A stretch of 64,000 nt of DNA, from the NCBI GenBank assembly GCA_964624145.1, contig CAZUXT010000002.1, positions 151,924 through 215,923 on the forward strand, read 5' to 3'. Positions 8,442 to 16,474 of this stretch are shown in pieces. The first letter of the stretch is position 1, and every line of letters begins with the position of its first letter. Made by a program: the position numbers and the translations under genes. A model generated the notes under the pieces. That model was not told the DNA's origin. It made no database searches and was given only the letters and a program-made list of their open reading frames with translations. The stretch is from WJMT01 sp964624145. Its GTDB lineage: Bacteria > Acidobacteriota > Aminicenantia > Aminicenantales > Aminicenantaceae.

Positions 8442-9159
8442 AAATGTTTCACTTTTAGATAAGAATATTTTTTTCCCCGTCCTTCTATTTTTACTGTTAT
8501 CCCCCCTGCTCCATTCTGAACTAAAAACAGATAAATCAATTTACGATTTTCAGACTGTTAAAGAAGGAGTGAACGTTCCGGTTTTTTTCACTTTGACTAA
8601 TTCCGGACCCAATCAAGTGAGGATTACAGAAATCAGGACCTTTGCTTCCTGTGTCCAATCAAGATCCCTCAATGATGTGGTTTTAGAACCCGGCGAAAGC
8701 CTAAAATTGGATTTTGTTTTTGAAAGTTTGGGTTATGGAGGAGTCTCTATTAACAAGCCCATTGAAATCTATCATAACGATTCCCGGAAAAATCCTCTGA
8801 AATTATATGTCAAAGGAAAAGTGACTCCTTTGGAAGAATTCCAGGCTCCCATCGGAGAAGTGACTTACAATTATCTGGTGCTCTTGGATATTCGTTCTCC
8901 TGAAGCCTATGGAAAAGAACACATTCTAGGCTCTATCAATGTGCCTCAAACAAAACTAAATTCCTGGGCAGAGAAAATAAAAAAAAATTTACCTGATCAA
9001 GTACTGATATATATCTACTCTGAAGAAGGGGTTCAAAGTGATGAAGCAGTCAAAGAACTGAGGAAAAGAGGTTACAAACAGTATGTGAGTATTGTAGGTG
9101 GAATCAAAGAGTGGAAACAAAGGTATAAAGGTCAGTGGATTGTATCAGGGAAGATATAG
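8398..9159 (+). CDS. DUF1573 domain protein with a degenerate rhodanese domain
   Basis: A 253-residue exported or membrane-anchored protein. The ATG at 8398 with AGGAG nine bases upstream is preferred over the ATG at 8368. A hydrophobic segment (FFPVLLFLLLSPLL) near residues 26-39 is followed by a DUF1573-like Ig-type domain (residues about 45-140) and a rhodanese fold from about 155 (LDIRSPEAYGKEHILGSINVP, VGGIKEW). In the active-site loop IYSEEGVQS a serine stands where the catalytic cysteine of rhodaneses belongs, so sulfur transfer is unlikely. It overlaps genes on both sides, which points to one transcript. Confidence 0.78.
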   Translation: MNKKTIWNGLSNLNENVSLLDKNIFFPVLLFLLLSPLLHSELKTDKSIYDFQTVKEGVNVPVFFTLTNSGPNQVRITEIRTFASCVQSRSLNDVVLEPGESLKLDFVFESLGYGGVSINKPIEIYHNDSRKNPLKLYVKGKVTPLEEFQAPIGEVTYNYLVLLDIRSPEAYGKEHILGSINVPQTKLNSWAEKIKKNLPDQVLIYIYSEEGVQSDEAVKELRKRGYKQYVSIVGGIKEWKQRYKGQWIVSGKI

Positions 9160-10286
9160 TTTTATCAAGAATGTGGACAAAGAATGCCCTCAAAGTCGGT
9201 TGTTTGCTGTTTGCTTTCATTTTGACATCAATCCCTTGTCTGTATTCACAAGAGCTTATTTTCTTTTATGAACGAACCTGTCCTGAATGCGCTTCAATCA
9301 GTGATTTTTTAGAGAAAAGAATCCAGAAAAATTATCCCATTAAGATAAAAAAATTGGATATACACCAATCATCCAATGCTAAATTAATGATCGAGCTGGC
9401 TGAAGTTTATCAGGCTGAAGATATACTCAAAAGGGGGACTCCTGCTGTTTTTGTCAATGATTTGGCTGTTCATGGAGGCAATAGATCGGTCATGCGGAAA
9501 ATAGAACAGGCAGTGCGCAAAGCAGTGAGAGAAAAAAAGGGTTCTCCCCTATCACGTTTAGAGCAAAGTGATTCAGCGCTTAAATTATCAAAGAGGATCA
9601 CCTTGCCTGTGGTGATTGGTTCAGCGGCTGTTGATTCAATAAATCCATGCGCCTGTGCGGTTCTGGTCCTTCTTCTTGGAACCATATTATTGGCATCAAA
9701 AAGAGACATGCGGCGAGTGATGATTTCAGGTTTTGCCTTTACCGCAGCGTGCTTTATCTCTTATTTACTCATGGGCTTAGGGATGTTTACTGCCGTCAGA
9801 CTGATCGGCATTCAGCATTATCTATATATTTTAGTGGCTGTACTGGCGTTCTTATTGGGGATATGGAACATCAGAGAAGGAATGGGCCGGATCAAAAAAA
9901 TCCACACTGGGCTTCCTTCTTTTTTACAGAATCAAGTAAAAAAATCAATCTCAAGAATCACTTCAGTGAGCGGGTCATTTATCATAGGATTCCTGGTCAG
10001 CATTTTTTTGCTGCCTTGCACTTCAGGACCTTATGTGGTCATCATTGGAATGCTCAGCAGTACATCCACCCGATTCCAGGCTCTGGTTTATCTCCTCATC
10101 TATAATTTCATTTTTATCATTCCTTTTATTATCCTTATTTTAGCTGTTGGTTTGGGTTTGACCACTACAGCAAGAGTGGAAAAATGGAGAGGTAAAAATC
10201 TTTCCAAATTTCAGGTTATAACAGGTATAGTTATGATCATAATCGGCTTCATTTTAACAGCTCTTTTAATATGGGATAAAATTTAG
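9135..10286 (+). CDS. Thioredoxin-CcdA/DsbD-like thiol electron transporter
   Basis: A fusion of an N-terminal thioredoxin-like domain with a CcdA-type membrane core. The first domain has the redox motif CPEC near residue 49 and the cis-proline GTPAVFV. The membrane part has the paired cysteines expected for CcdA: NPCACAV near 170 and LPCTSGPY near 293, within roughly six helices. Such proteins pass electrons from cytoplasmic thioredoxin to periplasmic partners, often for cytochrome c assembly. The start is uncertain: GTG at 9135 overlaps the preceding gene, while ATG at 9171 would begin just before the signal-like helix. A Ccs-type cytochrome system exists elsewhere in the window (56140-58298). 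Confidence 0.83.
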   Translation: MDCIREDIVLSRMWTKNALKVGCLLFAFILTSIPCLYSQELIFFYERTCPECASISDFLEKRIQKNYPIKIKKLDIHQSSNAKLMIELAEVYQAEDILKRGTPAVFVNDLAVHGGNRSVMRKIEQAVRKAVREKKGSPLSRLEQSDSALKLSKRITLPVVIGSAAVDSINPCACAVLVLLLGTILLASKRDMRRVMISGFAFTAACFISYLLMGLGMFTAVRLIGIQHYLYILVAVLAFLLGIWNIREGMGRIKKIHTGLPSFLQNQVKKSISRITSVSGSFIIGFLVSIFLLPCTSGPYVVIIGMLSSTSTRFQALVYLLIYNFIFIIPFIILILAVGLGLTTTARVEKWRGKNLSKFQVITGIVMIIIGFILTALLIWDKI

Positions 10287-10291
10287 GTATA

Positions 10292-10532
10292 ATGGGGACG
10301 TCCCATAAGGTACCACCCTAGTCTAGAACCCCGCATTTACGTACGGGGTTTACTACAGATTGCAAGCTTCCCTTGTCCGACTTCGTCGGAATCCACTCAT
10401 CTACGGACTTACGGCCGCAGAATTGCGGTGGTATATTAAATGGAAATATTCCAAAGGGAGACAATCTAGAATATTTTTTAATAACCAACGGGTTAAGTAA
10501 TATAGAGTGGTACCTTATGGAGCGTCCCCCAT
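10292..10532. repeat. Hairpin-rich MITE-like element, copy 2
   Basis: A 241-base copy of the element at 5917-6158, same orientation. Its ends are better inverted repeats than in copy 1 (left ATGGGGACGTCCCATAAGG, right complement ATGGGGGACGCTCCATAAGG). Stems visible are CCCCG/CGGGG (10329-10348), TCCGA/TCGGA around CTTCG, CCGCA/TGCGG (10415-10428) and AAATATTC/GAATATTT before a T run. It sits between two convergent genes and may also act as a terminator. Confidence 0.75.
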
Positions 10533-10535
10533 AAC

Positions 10536-12446
10536 TTAAAAACGGGATACAATGGTCCTGTTTTGATGGTTGCAGATATCTTTTCCTTCAGGAGAGTACA
10601 AAAAGTCGATTCTGTTTTTATAAAATTCGGCGATTTTGCGGCGCACCATTTTTAAGGTTGAATTGAGCATGTGGTTTTCTTCTGTAAACGGCTCTCCAAG
10701 GACAGCAAAAGCAGAAGGGAGCCATCTCTGAGGAAACATGCCTTCATGTTCTCCCCCGGTTGTGAAGGCATCGATTTGCTTCTGGATGAGTTTTAAGACC
10801 GCATCCTGTCCCTCTGTTTTCTTGCAGGACAGGTTTTGTTTTTTCAGCCACCTGAGCAGCGCTTCTTTATTAGGAACGATAAGCGCGACCGTATATGGGC
10901 ACTGGTTGTTGTAAAGCATCATCTGGTCTATGAACTCAGAATTATCCGTGATAGCCTCTTCTATTCCCTCAGGGCTGTATTTTTCAGCATCGTCTCCAAT
11001 AAGCAGGCTTTTTTTCCTTCCCAGGACATACAGAAGGCCGTCTTTGTCAAGATATCCCAGGTCTCCTGTGTAAAGACATCCGTCTTTCAACGCTTCATCA
11101 GTGGCTTTCTGGTTTTTCCAGTAGCCCGCCATGACATTTTCACCTTTGACCGTGATCTCTCCTTTTTCTCCTGTGGGGAGGGGATGTCCGTTATCGTCTC
11201 TTATTTCCAGTTCCAGATTATCCGCTACCTTTCCAGAGGAGCCGAGTTTATGCACAACAGGTGAATTGGAGGAGATCACGGGCGCGGCTTCGGTAAGGCC
11301 GTAACCTTGGAACATGGGGATCCCTATGGCATAGAAGAATTTTTGAAGCTCGATGTCCAGGAGAGCGCCGCCACCCACAAAGAATTCAAGCCTGCCGCCG
11401 AAGTTCTGCCGGATTTTTTTGAAAATGAGCTTGTCATAGAGTACAAGCACGGGTTTTTTAAATTTTCTTTTAAGTCCTTTTCCCCTGTTCCAGCCGTCTG
11501 CGTTATAGTCGTAAGCTGTTTTTAAGGCTTTATTAAAAAGGGCCTCGGTCTTAGCTCCTTTTTTTCTTATGGCGTTTTCAATATTCCTCCGGAAATTTTT
11601 TGCAAGAGCCGGGACGCTCAGCAGTATCGTGGGCTTTATCTCATTTATGTTTTTTGGAATATTTCTGAGGGTTTCCAGCGCGGTTTGGCCCTGTTCAATA
11701 GAAGCCAGGCTGGCTCCGTTTTTCATCATGGTGTAGATACCGCATGTATGGGCAAATGCATGGTCCCATGGAAGGATCAGCAGCGTGACATATGTTTCGG
11801 GGCATGATACTAAGGAATTGGATTGTTCGATGTTCGCTGTGTAGTTTCTGTGAGTAAGAAGGATCCCTTTCGGGTCGGCCGTGGTCCCGGATGTGTAGCA
11901 AATATTGGCATAATCACTTTCTTTAAGGGACTGCCAGATGGCCTCGAAATCATTTTTGTGAGATTCGAGATATTTTTTGCCTCCGGACAGGACCTCGTCT
12001 TTGTGGATTTCTTCAGATTCCCATTTGTCCATCTCATCCAGAATAATGATTTTTTCAAGGTCAGGGAGGTCTTTTTTGATCTCCCTTATTTTAACTGCCT
12101 GGGTTTTGGATACGATGACCATTTTGCATCCTGAATGAGCGATCCTGAATTTAAGATCTGCAAGGTCATTGATTTTTATAGAGATAGGCACATTTACAGC
12201 GCCTGCAAAAAGGATTCCCAGCTCGCTAAGGACCCAGTCGTTCCTGCCCTCTGATATCAAAGCGGCCCGGTCTCCTTTTGTTAGGCCGAGGCTTATCAGT
12301 CCGGCTGAATAATCACAAACATATTTCTCTGTTTCAGAATAAGAAAGGCCTTTATACTTTGTGCCTTTTTTTTCCCACAGCAGGATATTACTGCTGAATT
12401 TTTGCACACTGTTTTTAAACAGCGCAGGAAGTGTTCGCTGTGTCAT
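10536..12446 (-). CDS. Long-chain acyl-CoA synthetase (AMP-forming)
   Basis: A 636-residue ANL-superfamily ligase that activates a fatty acid with ATP and CoA. The P-loop-like AMP motif YTSGTTADPKG is near residue 182, followed by FQGYGLTEAAPVISSN and YTGDLGYLDKDG near 457, and the hinge LGRKKSLL. Length and order match long-chain fatty-acid CoA ligases of the FadD15/ACSL line, including the AEKYSPEGIEEAI segment. The start lies 16 bases after the stop of the peptide transporter upstream, so the two are probably co-transcribed. Exact chain length is not deducible. Confidence 0.88.
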   Translation of the reverse strand: MTQRTLPALFKNSVQKFSSNILLWEKKGTKYKGLSYSETEKYVCDYSAGLISLGLTKGDRAALISEGRNDWVLSELGILFAGAVNVPISIKINDLADLKFRIAHSGCKMVIVSKTQAVKIREIKKDLPDLEKIIILDEMDKWESEEIHKDEVLSGGKKYLESHKNDFEAIWQSLKESDYANICYTSGTTADPKGILLTHRNYTANIEQSNSLVSCPETYVTLLILPWDHAFAHTCGIYTMMKNGASLASIEQGQTALETLRNIPKNINEIKPTILLSVPALAKNFRRNIENAIRKKGAKTEALFNKALKTAYDYNADGWNRGKGLKRKFKKPVLVLYDKLIFKKIRQNFGGRLEFFVGGGALLDIELQKFFYAIGIPMFQGYGLTEAAPVISSNSPVVHKLGSSGKVADNLELEIRDDNGHPLPTGEKGEITVKGENVMAGYWKNQKATDEALKDGCLYTGDLGYLDKDGLLYVLGRKKSLLIGDDAEKYSPEGIEEAITDNSEFIDQMMLYNNQCPYTVALIVPNKEALLRWLKKQNLSCKKTEGQDAVLKLIQKQIDAFTTGGEHEGMFPQRWLPSAFAVLGEPFTEENHMLNSTLKMVRRKIAEFYKNRIDFLYSPEGKDICNHQNRTIVSRF

Positions 12447-12462
12447 TTCTTGAGCCTTGTAT

Positions 12463-14127
12463 TTATGACACCGCTGCCCTTTCCAGTTTTTTCATGACTG
12501 AGAAAATAAGAGCGGCTGAAAGGAAGCACATCACGATCAAGAGAAGGAAGAACTGCCAGACTTCCCATCTATCCCAGAAATACCCGATAAAACCAGCCAG
12601 TGCGTTTCCTATGGCCGTGGCAGCCAGCCATCCGCCCTGCATGGTTCCCTTATACTTAGGCGGGCTGACTTTGGAGACAAAAGAGATGCCCATCGGGGAA
12701 AGGCAGAGTTCGGCTATGGTCACAGAAAAGTAGGTGGCGATCAGCCAGTAAGGGGATATGAGCATGGGGGAGACACTTCCCTGCAGTTCAGCCGGGGAAG
12801 GAAGGTTTCTAGAAGCGATCAGCATGATCCCGAATGAAAAGGCTGTTATGATCATACCGATACCGATTTTTTTAGGGGTGCTGGGTTCTTTTTTCCGTTT
12901 TTGGAGGAAGCTGAAAAAAGCAATCACAACAGGAGTCAGAAACACGATAAAGATAGGATTGAAATGCTGGAAGAGCTGGGGGCTGATGGACATTATCGGG
13001 TTGAATCCGTTAACGACCACATACGTTATGAAGCCTCCTCCGACTAAAAGAACAAGGCCTATGATTTTGGTTGAGACCTTGGTTCCTTTTCTCACAAGGA
13101 GAGCCAGCCCGATTATAGCTGCAAGAAAGGGGAGAAACGATCCGAGGTTAAAAAACGTATACGTGACCCGGCTGGCCTCGCTGACCGTGTAATCCCTGGC
13201 AAACATGCTGAGGGTAAAGCCGTTCTGGTGGAAGCTCATCCAGAAGAAAATGACCACAAAGAAAACAAAGAACAGAGCAAAAAGCCGGTCTCTAATCTGC
13301 TGTTTGGTTAATACGATCATTTTATCTTTATGTGCCTCGGATTTTTCTTTTTGTTTTTCTGTTAGGTCAGCGTGTTTGTAGTATTTTTTAAAACTCACGA
13401 ATATCAGAAGAGAGACCACGATACTCAACGCCGTGATGGCAAAAGCCGCGTTGTAAGATTTGCTCAGCGTCTCTATGTACATTTGAGAGAAGGAAGCCAG
13501 GTCCGTGAAAGCGCTGCCCAGTTGGGCTTTGGCCAAAGAGAGAAGCTCTGAAGTATCTGATAAGGCTCCGTCAAGAAACTGATGCGCCATGGCCGGAATT
13601 CTCGCATTATAGGTCAGTCCGGATTTGCCTAAAATCCAGTTACTTATTGTGGTGGCCGCATGAGGAGCGAAAAAGGCGCCCACATTGATACCCATATAAA
13701 AAATATTAAAGGCATAGTCACGTTTGCTTTCATATTTGGGGTCATCATAGAGATTCCCCACTAGGGCCTGAAGATTGCCTTTAAAGAATCCGGTTCCTAC
13801 GCAGATGATGCCCAGCGCAATAAAAAGAAGCACCGGACCAAATCCGGGCAGAGCCATAAGGCTGTATCCCAGGATCATCAGAATCGTGCCCAGGGTGATG
13901 GTTTTCCCGTATCCCATGACCCTGTCGGCCAGCCATCCGCCTATTAGCGGGAAAAAGTAGATGCCGAAGAGAAAAGTCCCGTAAACAGCGCCGGCTTGGG
14001 TGGCTGTATAGCCGAATTTCGCCTGGATGTAATAGACGAAAATGGCCAACATGGTGTAGAAACCAAAACGCTCTCCCATGTTGGTAAAAAACGCAACAAA
14101 CAGACCTTTAGGATGCTCTTTTAACAC
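12463..14127 (-). CDS. POT/PTR family proton-coupled peptide transporter
   Basis: A 554-residue inner-membrane transporter of the major facilitator superfamily with about 12-14 helices. The family signatures are visible: NMGERFGFYTM in helix 1, GGWLADRVMGYGKTI, FYMGINVGAFFAP and the late ELCLSPMGISFVSKVSPP. The first glutamate of the usual ExxER motif is asparagine here, which may alter proton coupling. GTG at 14127 is chosen because AAAGGAGG stands just upstream; an ATG at 14196 would lie in the promoter. Di- and tripeptide import would suit a peptide-fermenting organism. Confidence 0.88.
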   Translation of the reverse strand: MLKEHPKGLFVAFFTNMGERFGFYTMLAIFVYYIQAKFGYTATQAGAVYGTFLFGIYFFPLIGGWLADRVMGYGKTITLGTILMILGYSLMALPGFGPVLLFIALGIICVGTGFFKGNLQALVGNLYDDPKYESKRDYAFNIFYMGINVGAFFAPHAATTISNWILGKSGLTYNARIPAMAHQFLDGALSDTSELLSLAKAQLGSAFTDLASFSQMYIETLSKSYNAAFAITALSIVVSLLIFVSFKKYYKHADLTEKQKEKSEAHKDKMIVLTKQQIRDRLFALFFVFFVVIFFWMSFHQNGFTLSMFARDYTVSEASRVTYTFFNLGSFLPFLAAIIGLALLVRKGTKVSTKIIGLVLLVGGGFITYVVVNGFNPIMSISPQLFQHFNPIFIVFLTPVVIAFFSFLQKRKKEPSTPKKIGIGMIITAFSFGIMLIASRNLPSPAELQGSVSPMLISPYWLIATYFSVTIAELCLSPMGISFVSKVSPPKYKGTMQGGWLAATAIGNALAGFIGYFWDRWEVWQFFLLLIVMCFLSAALIFSVMKKLERAAVS

Positions 14128-14194
14128 GGTTCCTCCTTTATCTTCATAATGATGGTCGTATATATATATTTTTTTGTGAGCAGCTTTAATGACC

Positions 14195-14224
14195 ATATTA
14201 CATTTATAAAACTCTTTCCGTCAA
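14195..14224 (-). promoter_or_regulatory. Promoter of the peptide transporter
   Basis: On the minus strand TTGACG (14224-14219) is followed after 18 bases by TAATAT (14200-14195). This places the transcript start below 14190 and supports the GTG start at 14127. Confidence 0.4.
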
Positions 14225-14239
14225 TTAAAAAATTTGAAA

Positions 14240-14265
14240 TGACCGTAAATAATCAAACACGGTCA
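14240..14265. promoter_or_regulatory. Inverted repeat between divergent genes
   Basis: TGACCGT (14240-14246) and ACGGTCA (14259-14265) form a perfect 7-base inverted repeat with a 12-base gap. It lies between the diverging peptide transporter and Cys-rich protein genes and could be an operator for either; nothing more can be said. Confidence 0.35.
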
Positions 14266-14299
14266 CGGAATGAGGAAGGCATGGAGTCACAGAGAGAAT

Positions 14300-14328
14300 T
14301 TTACTTCATATGAAAAATAATATAGAAT
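14300..14328 (+). promoter_or_regulatory. Promoter of the Cys-rich small protein
   Basis: TTTACT at 14300-14305 and TAGAAT at 14323-14328 with a 17-base spacer. The ribosome site GGGAGGGAAG follows before the ATG at 14348. Confidence 0.5.
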
Positions 14329-14347
14329 AAAAAAGGGAGGGAAGAGC

Positions 14348-14572
14348 ATGGCCAAAGTCAGTGAAACCAAAGAAAATCTAAAAAAATGTATTTGCGGTCA
14401 GTGTCCTTCGTACAACGAGTGCATGAAAGAAAAATCAGAAGGACTGTACTGCGCACGGGAGAAAAGTTCTTGTGAGTTTGAAAAGAAAGGCTGTATCTGC
14501 GGGGCCTGTCCATTGACCGAAGAGTATGGACTGGACAAGTTGTACTACTGCGAAACCGGAAAAGCAGAATAA
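14348..14572 (+). CDS. Cys-rich mini-protein, DUF2769-like
   Basis: A 74-residue soluble protein with ten cysteines. Two similar halves each hold a CICGxCP motif, at residues 14-20 and 49-55, followed by further single cysteines (25, 35, 42, 68). It resembles the DUF2769 family, known mainly from methanogens and anaerobes, with no established function; metal or iron-sulfur binding is a fair guess. It has its own promoter and a strong ribosome site (GGGAGGG), diverges from the peptide transporter and converges on manC. No signal peptide or membrane segment is seen. Confidence 0.75.
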   Translation: MAKVSETKENLKKCICGQCPSYNECMKEKSEGLYCAREKSSCEFEKKGCICGACPLTEEYGLDKLYYCETGKAE

Positions 14573-14586
14573 ACAAACCCTTTTAT

Positions 14587-15663
14587 TTACAGGTAATTCT
14601 TTTCTCCTTTTTTTTTGAGGGAGTTCACCACTTGTTTGACTTTTTGATCCATATCCTTCCTGCAGATAAGAAGAGCGTCCTCTGTGTTGACAATCATCAG
14701 GTCCCTGAGCCCTATCAAGGCTGTAATCTTTCCAGGATTATGAACAAGGCAGTTCTTCGTGTCAATCGTGATGTTCTCTCCCCTTAAGGCATTGTTGTCG
14801 GGGTCCTTTTCCCATATTTCACAAAGAGAGGACCATGATCCGACATCAGACCATCCAAAGTCGCCTTTGCTCATAAGAACATCCCTGCTCTTTTCCATAA
14901 GCGCATAGTCTATGGAGATGGAGGGGATTTCACGGAAGATTTCTTTTAATCTGTTTTTATCGTCGTTTTGAAGCGCATCCAGCATATTTTCCCAGTAAAA
15001 ATACATATCCGGTGCGTATTTCTTGAGGTTTGAAGCGAAAGTGCGCGCTTTCCAGATAAACATCCCCGAGTTCCAGAAATAGGTGCCTGATTTAATGAAG
15101 CTCACTGCTGTATCATGATCGGGTTTTTCTTTGAATTCTTTGACTTTAAAAAATTCTTCCTCTTGAAAGAAAAGGAGGTTTTTTTTGGAAAACTGTATGT
15201 ACCCGTAACCTGTGGAGGGGTGGGAAGGGGGAATGCCAAAGGTTATAAGACAGCTGCTTTTATCAGCAGCTTCTGAAGCTGCTTCTAATTTTTTTAAAAA
15301 AGAAGCCGGATCTTTTATCAAATGGTCTGCAGGAAGAACCGTGATTACGGATTCCGGATTTTTTAGATAAATATGCGCTGTGGCAAGAAGCAGACAGGGA
15401 GCTGTGTTTTTCCCTTCCGGTTCCACAAGGAGATTTTCTTGCGGTATTTTTGGAAGGAGTCCGGCTAAGGTCCTGGTTTGTTCGCTGTTGGCTATGGTGT
15501 ATATATCTGAAGAGGAAATCTTGGGTGAGATTCTCTGGATGGTCTCTTCGATCATTGTTTTATCACTTATGATAGGAAGAAACTGCTTTGGTTTTTCTTT
15601 TCTGCTTAAAGGCCAGAACCGGCTTCCAACACCGCCTGCAATGACAACCGCGCTGATATTCAT
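14587..15663 (-). CDS. manC: Mannose-1-phosphate guanylyltransferase
   Basis: A 358-residue nucleotidyltransferase making GDP-mannose from mannose-1-phosphate and GTP. The N-terminal signature GGVGSRFWPLSRKEKPKQFLP is complete, followed by VLPADHLI, TFGIPPSHPSTGYGYI and WNSGMFIW. It is the single-domain form, without the C-terminal isomerase cupin of the long ManC type. As the last gene of the LPS run, 22 bases after uppP and near a phosphomannomutase, it likely supplies GDP-mannose for surface polysaccharide. Confidence 0.92.
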   Translation of the reverse strand: MNISAVVIAGGVGSRFWPLSRKEKPKQFLPIISDKTMIEETIQRISPKISSSDIYTIANSEQTRTLAGLLPKIPQENLLVEPEGKNTAPCLLLATAHIYLKNPESVITVLPADHLIKDPASFLKKLEAASEAADKSSCLITFGIPPSHPSTGYGYIQFSKKNLLFFQEEEFFKVKEFKEKPDHDTAVSFIKSGTYFWNSGMFIWKARTFASNLKKYAPDMYFYWENMLDALQNDDKNRLKEIFREIPSISIDYALMEKSRDVLMSKGDFGWSDVGSWSSLCEIWEKDPDNNALRGENITIDTKNCLVHNPGKITALIGLRDLMIVNTEDALLICRKDMDQKVKQVVNSLKKKGEKNYL

Positions 15664-15685
15664 TTTTCCCTCCTCTTTATTCTCT

Positions 15686-16474
15686 TTAAAGTGTAAATAT
15701 GAATCCCAATACAGCTGCGGCCGCCAAGTAAAACGAGAACAAATAAAACTTGCCTTTATTGATGATCTCTGTCAGGAAAACAAGCGAAAAATAACCTGTA
15801 AGGGCTGCAGCTACAATTCCTATGATTATGATACTCCAGGGTTGGGAAGAAAGAACAGTTTTTTGGAGCTGAAAAACAGAAGCCCCTAATATGGCGGGTA
15901 TGGAAAGCAAAAAGGAAAACCGGGCAGCCTTTTCCCTCTTCCATCCCAAAAAGAGCGCCCCTCCTATGGTTAAACCCGAACGAGAGAAACCGGGTACGAT
16001 AGCTATTCCCTGAAGGACTCCGATAAGGAACGGATGCAGGGGGAGTCTCACTTTTTTCTGTCTGGCAAATTTCGTAAAGAACAGAAACAGAGCTGTAATG
16101 AAAAGCGCTATGGACACGGCTTTGGGAGATTCAAACAAAGATTCAAAAAGGCCGCTGAAGAAATAGCCAATAAGAAACGTGGGGATAGAGGCCACGATAA
16201 GAGAGAGGACAAGAATCATATTCGGATTTCTGGTCTTTAAGGAAGGTTTTTTGCAGAATCCACAGAAGCTCAGGACGATATCTTTGATTTCTTTCCGGAG
16301 AAATACGAAAAGAGACAGGACGGTCCCTAAGTGGAGCATCACATCGACCAGAAGCTGAGGTTCTTTAAGGCCTAAGAGATTCTGTATGAGAACCAGATGC
16401 CCCGAACTGCTTATGGGGAAAAATTCTGTTATTCCCTGGATTATGCCGAGAATTATTATTTTTATTAAGCTCAA
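15686..16474 (-). CDS. uppP: Undecaprenyl-diphosphate phosphatase
   Basis: A 262-residue integral membrane enzyme (BacA/UppP) that recycles undecaprenyl pyrophosphate for cell-wall and LPS synthesis. Both active motifs are present: GITEFFPISSSGHLVL near the N-terminus and PGFSRSGLTIGGAL in the second half. About eight hydrophobic helices. The start overlaps the phosphomannomutase stop by 4 bases, so it is translated from the same message. Overproduction gives bacitracin resistance in other bacteria. Confidence 0.95.
   Translation of the reverse strand: MSLIKIIILGIIQGITEFFPISSSGHLVLIQNLLGLKEPQLLVDVMLHLGTVLSLFVFLRKEIKDIVLSFCGFCKKPSLKTRNPNMILVLSLIVASIPTFLIGYFFSGLFESLFESPKAVSIALFITALFLFFTKFARQKKVRLPLHPFLIGVLQGIAIVPGFSRSGLTIGGALFLGWKREKAARFSFLLSIPAILGASVFQLQKTVLSSQPWSIIIIGIVAAALTGYFSLVFLTEIINKGKFYLFSFYLAAAAVLGFIFTL

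Noticed and set aside
14128..14196. Longer peptide-transporter start at 14196
   Set aside because: It falls on the predicted -10 box, while GTG at 14127 has AAAGGAGG immediately upstream.
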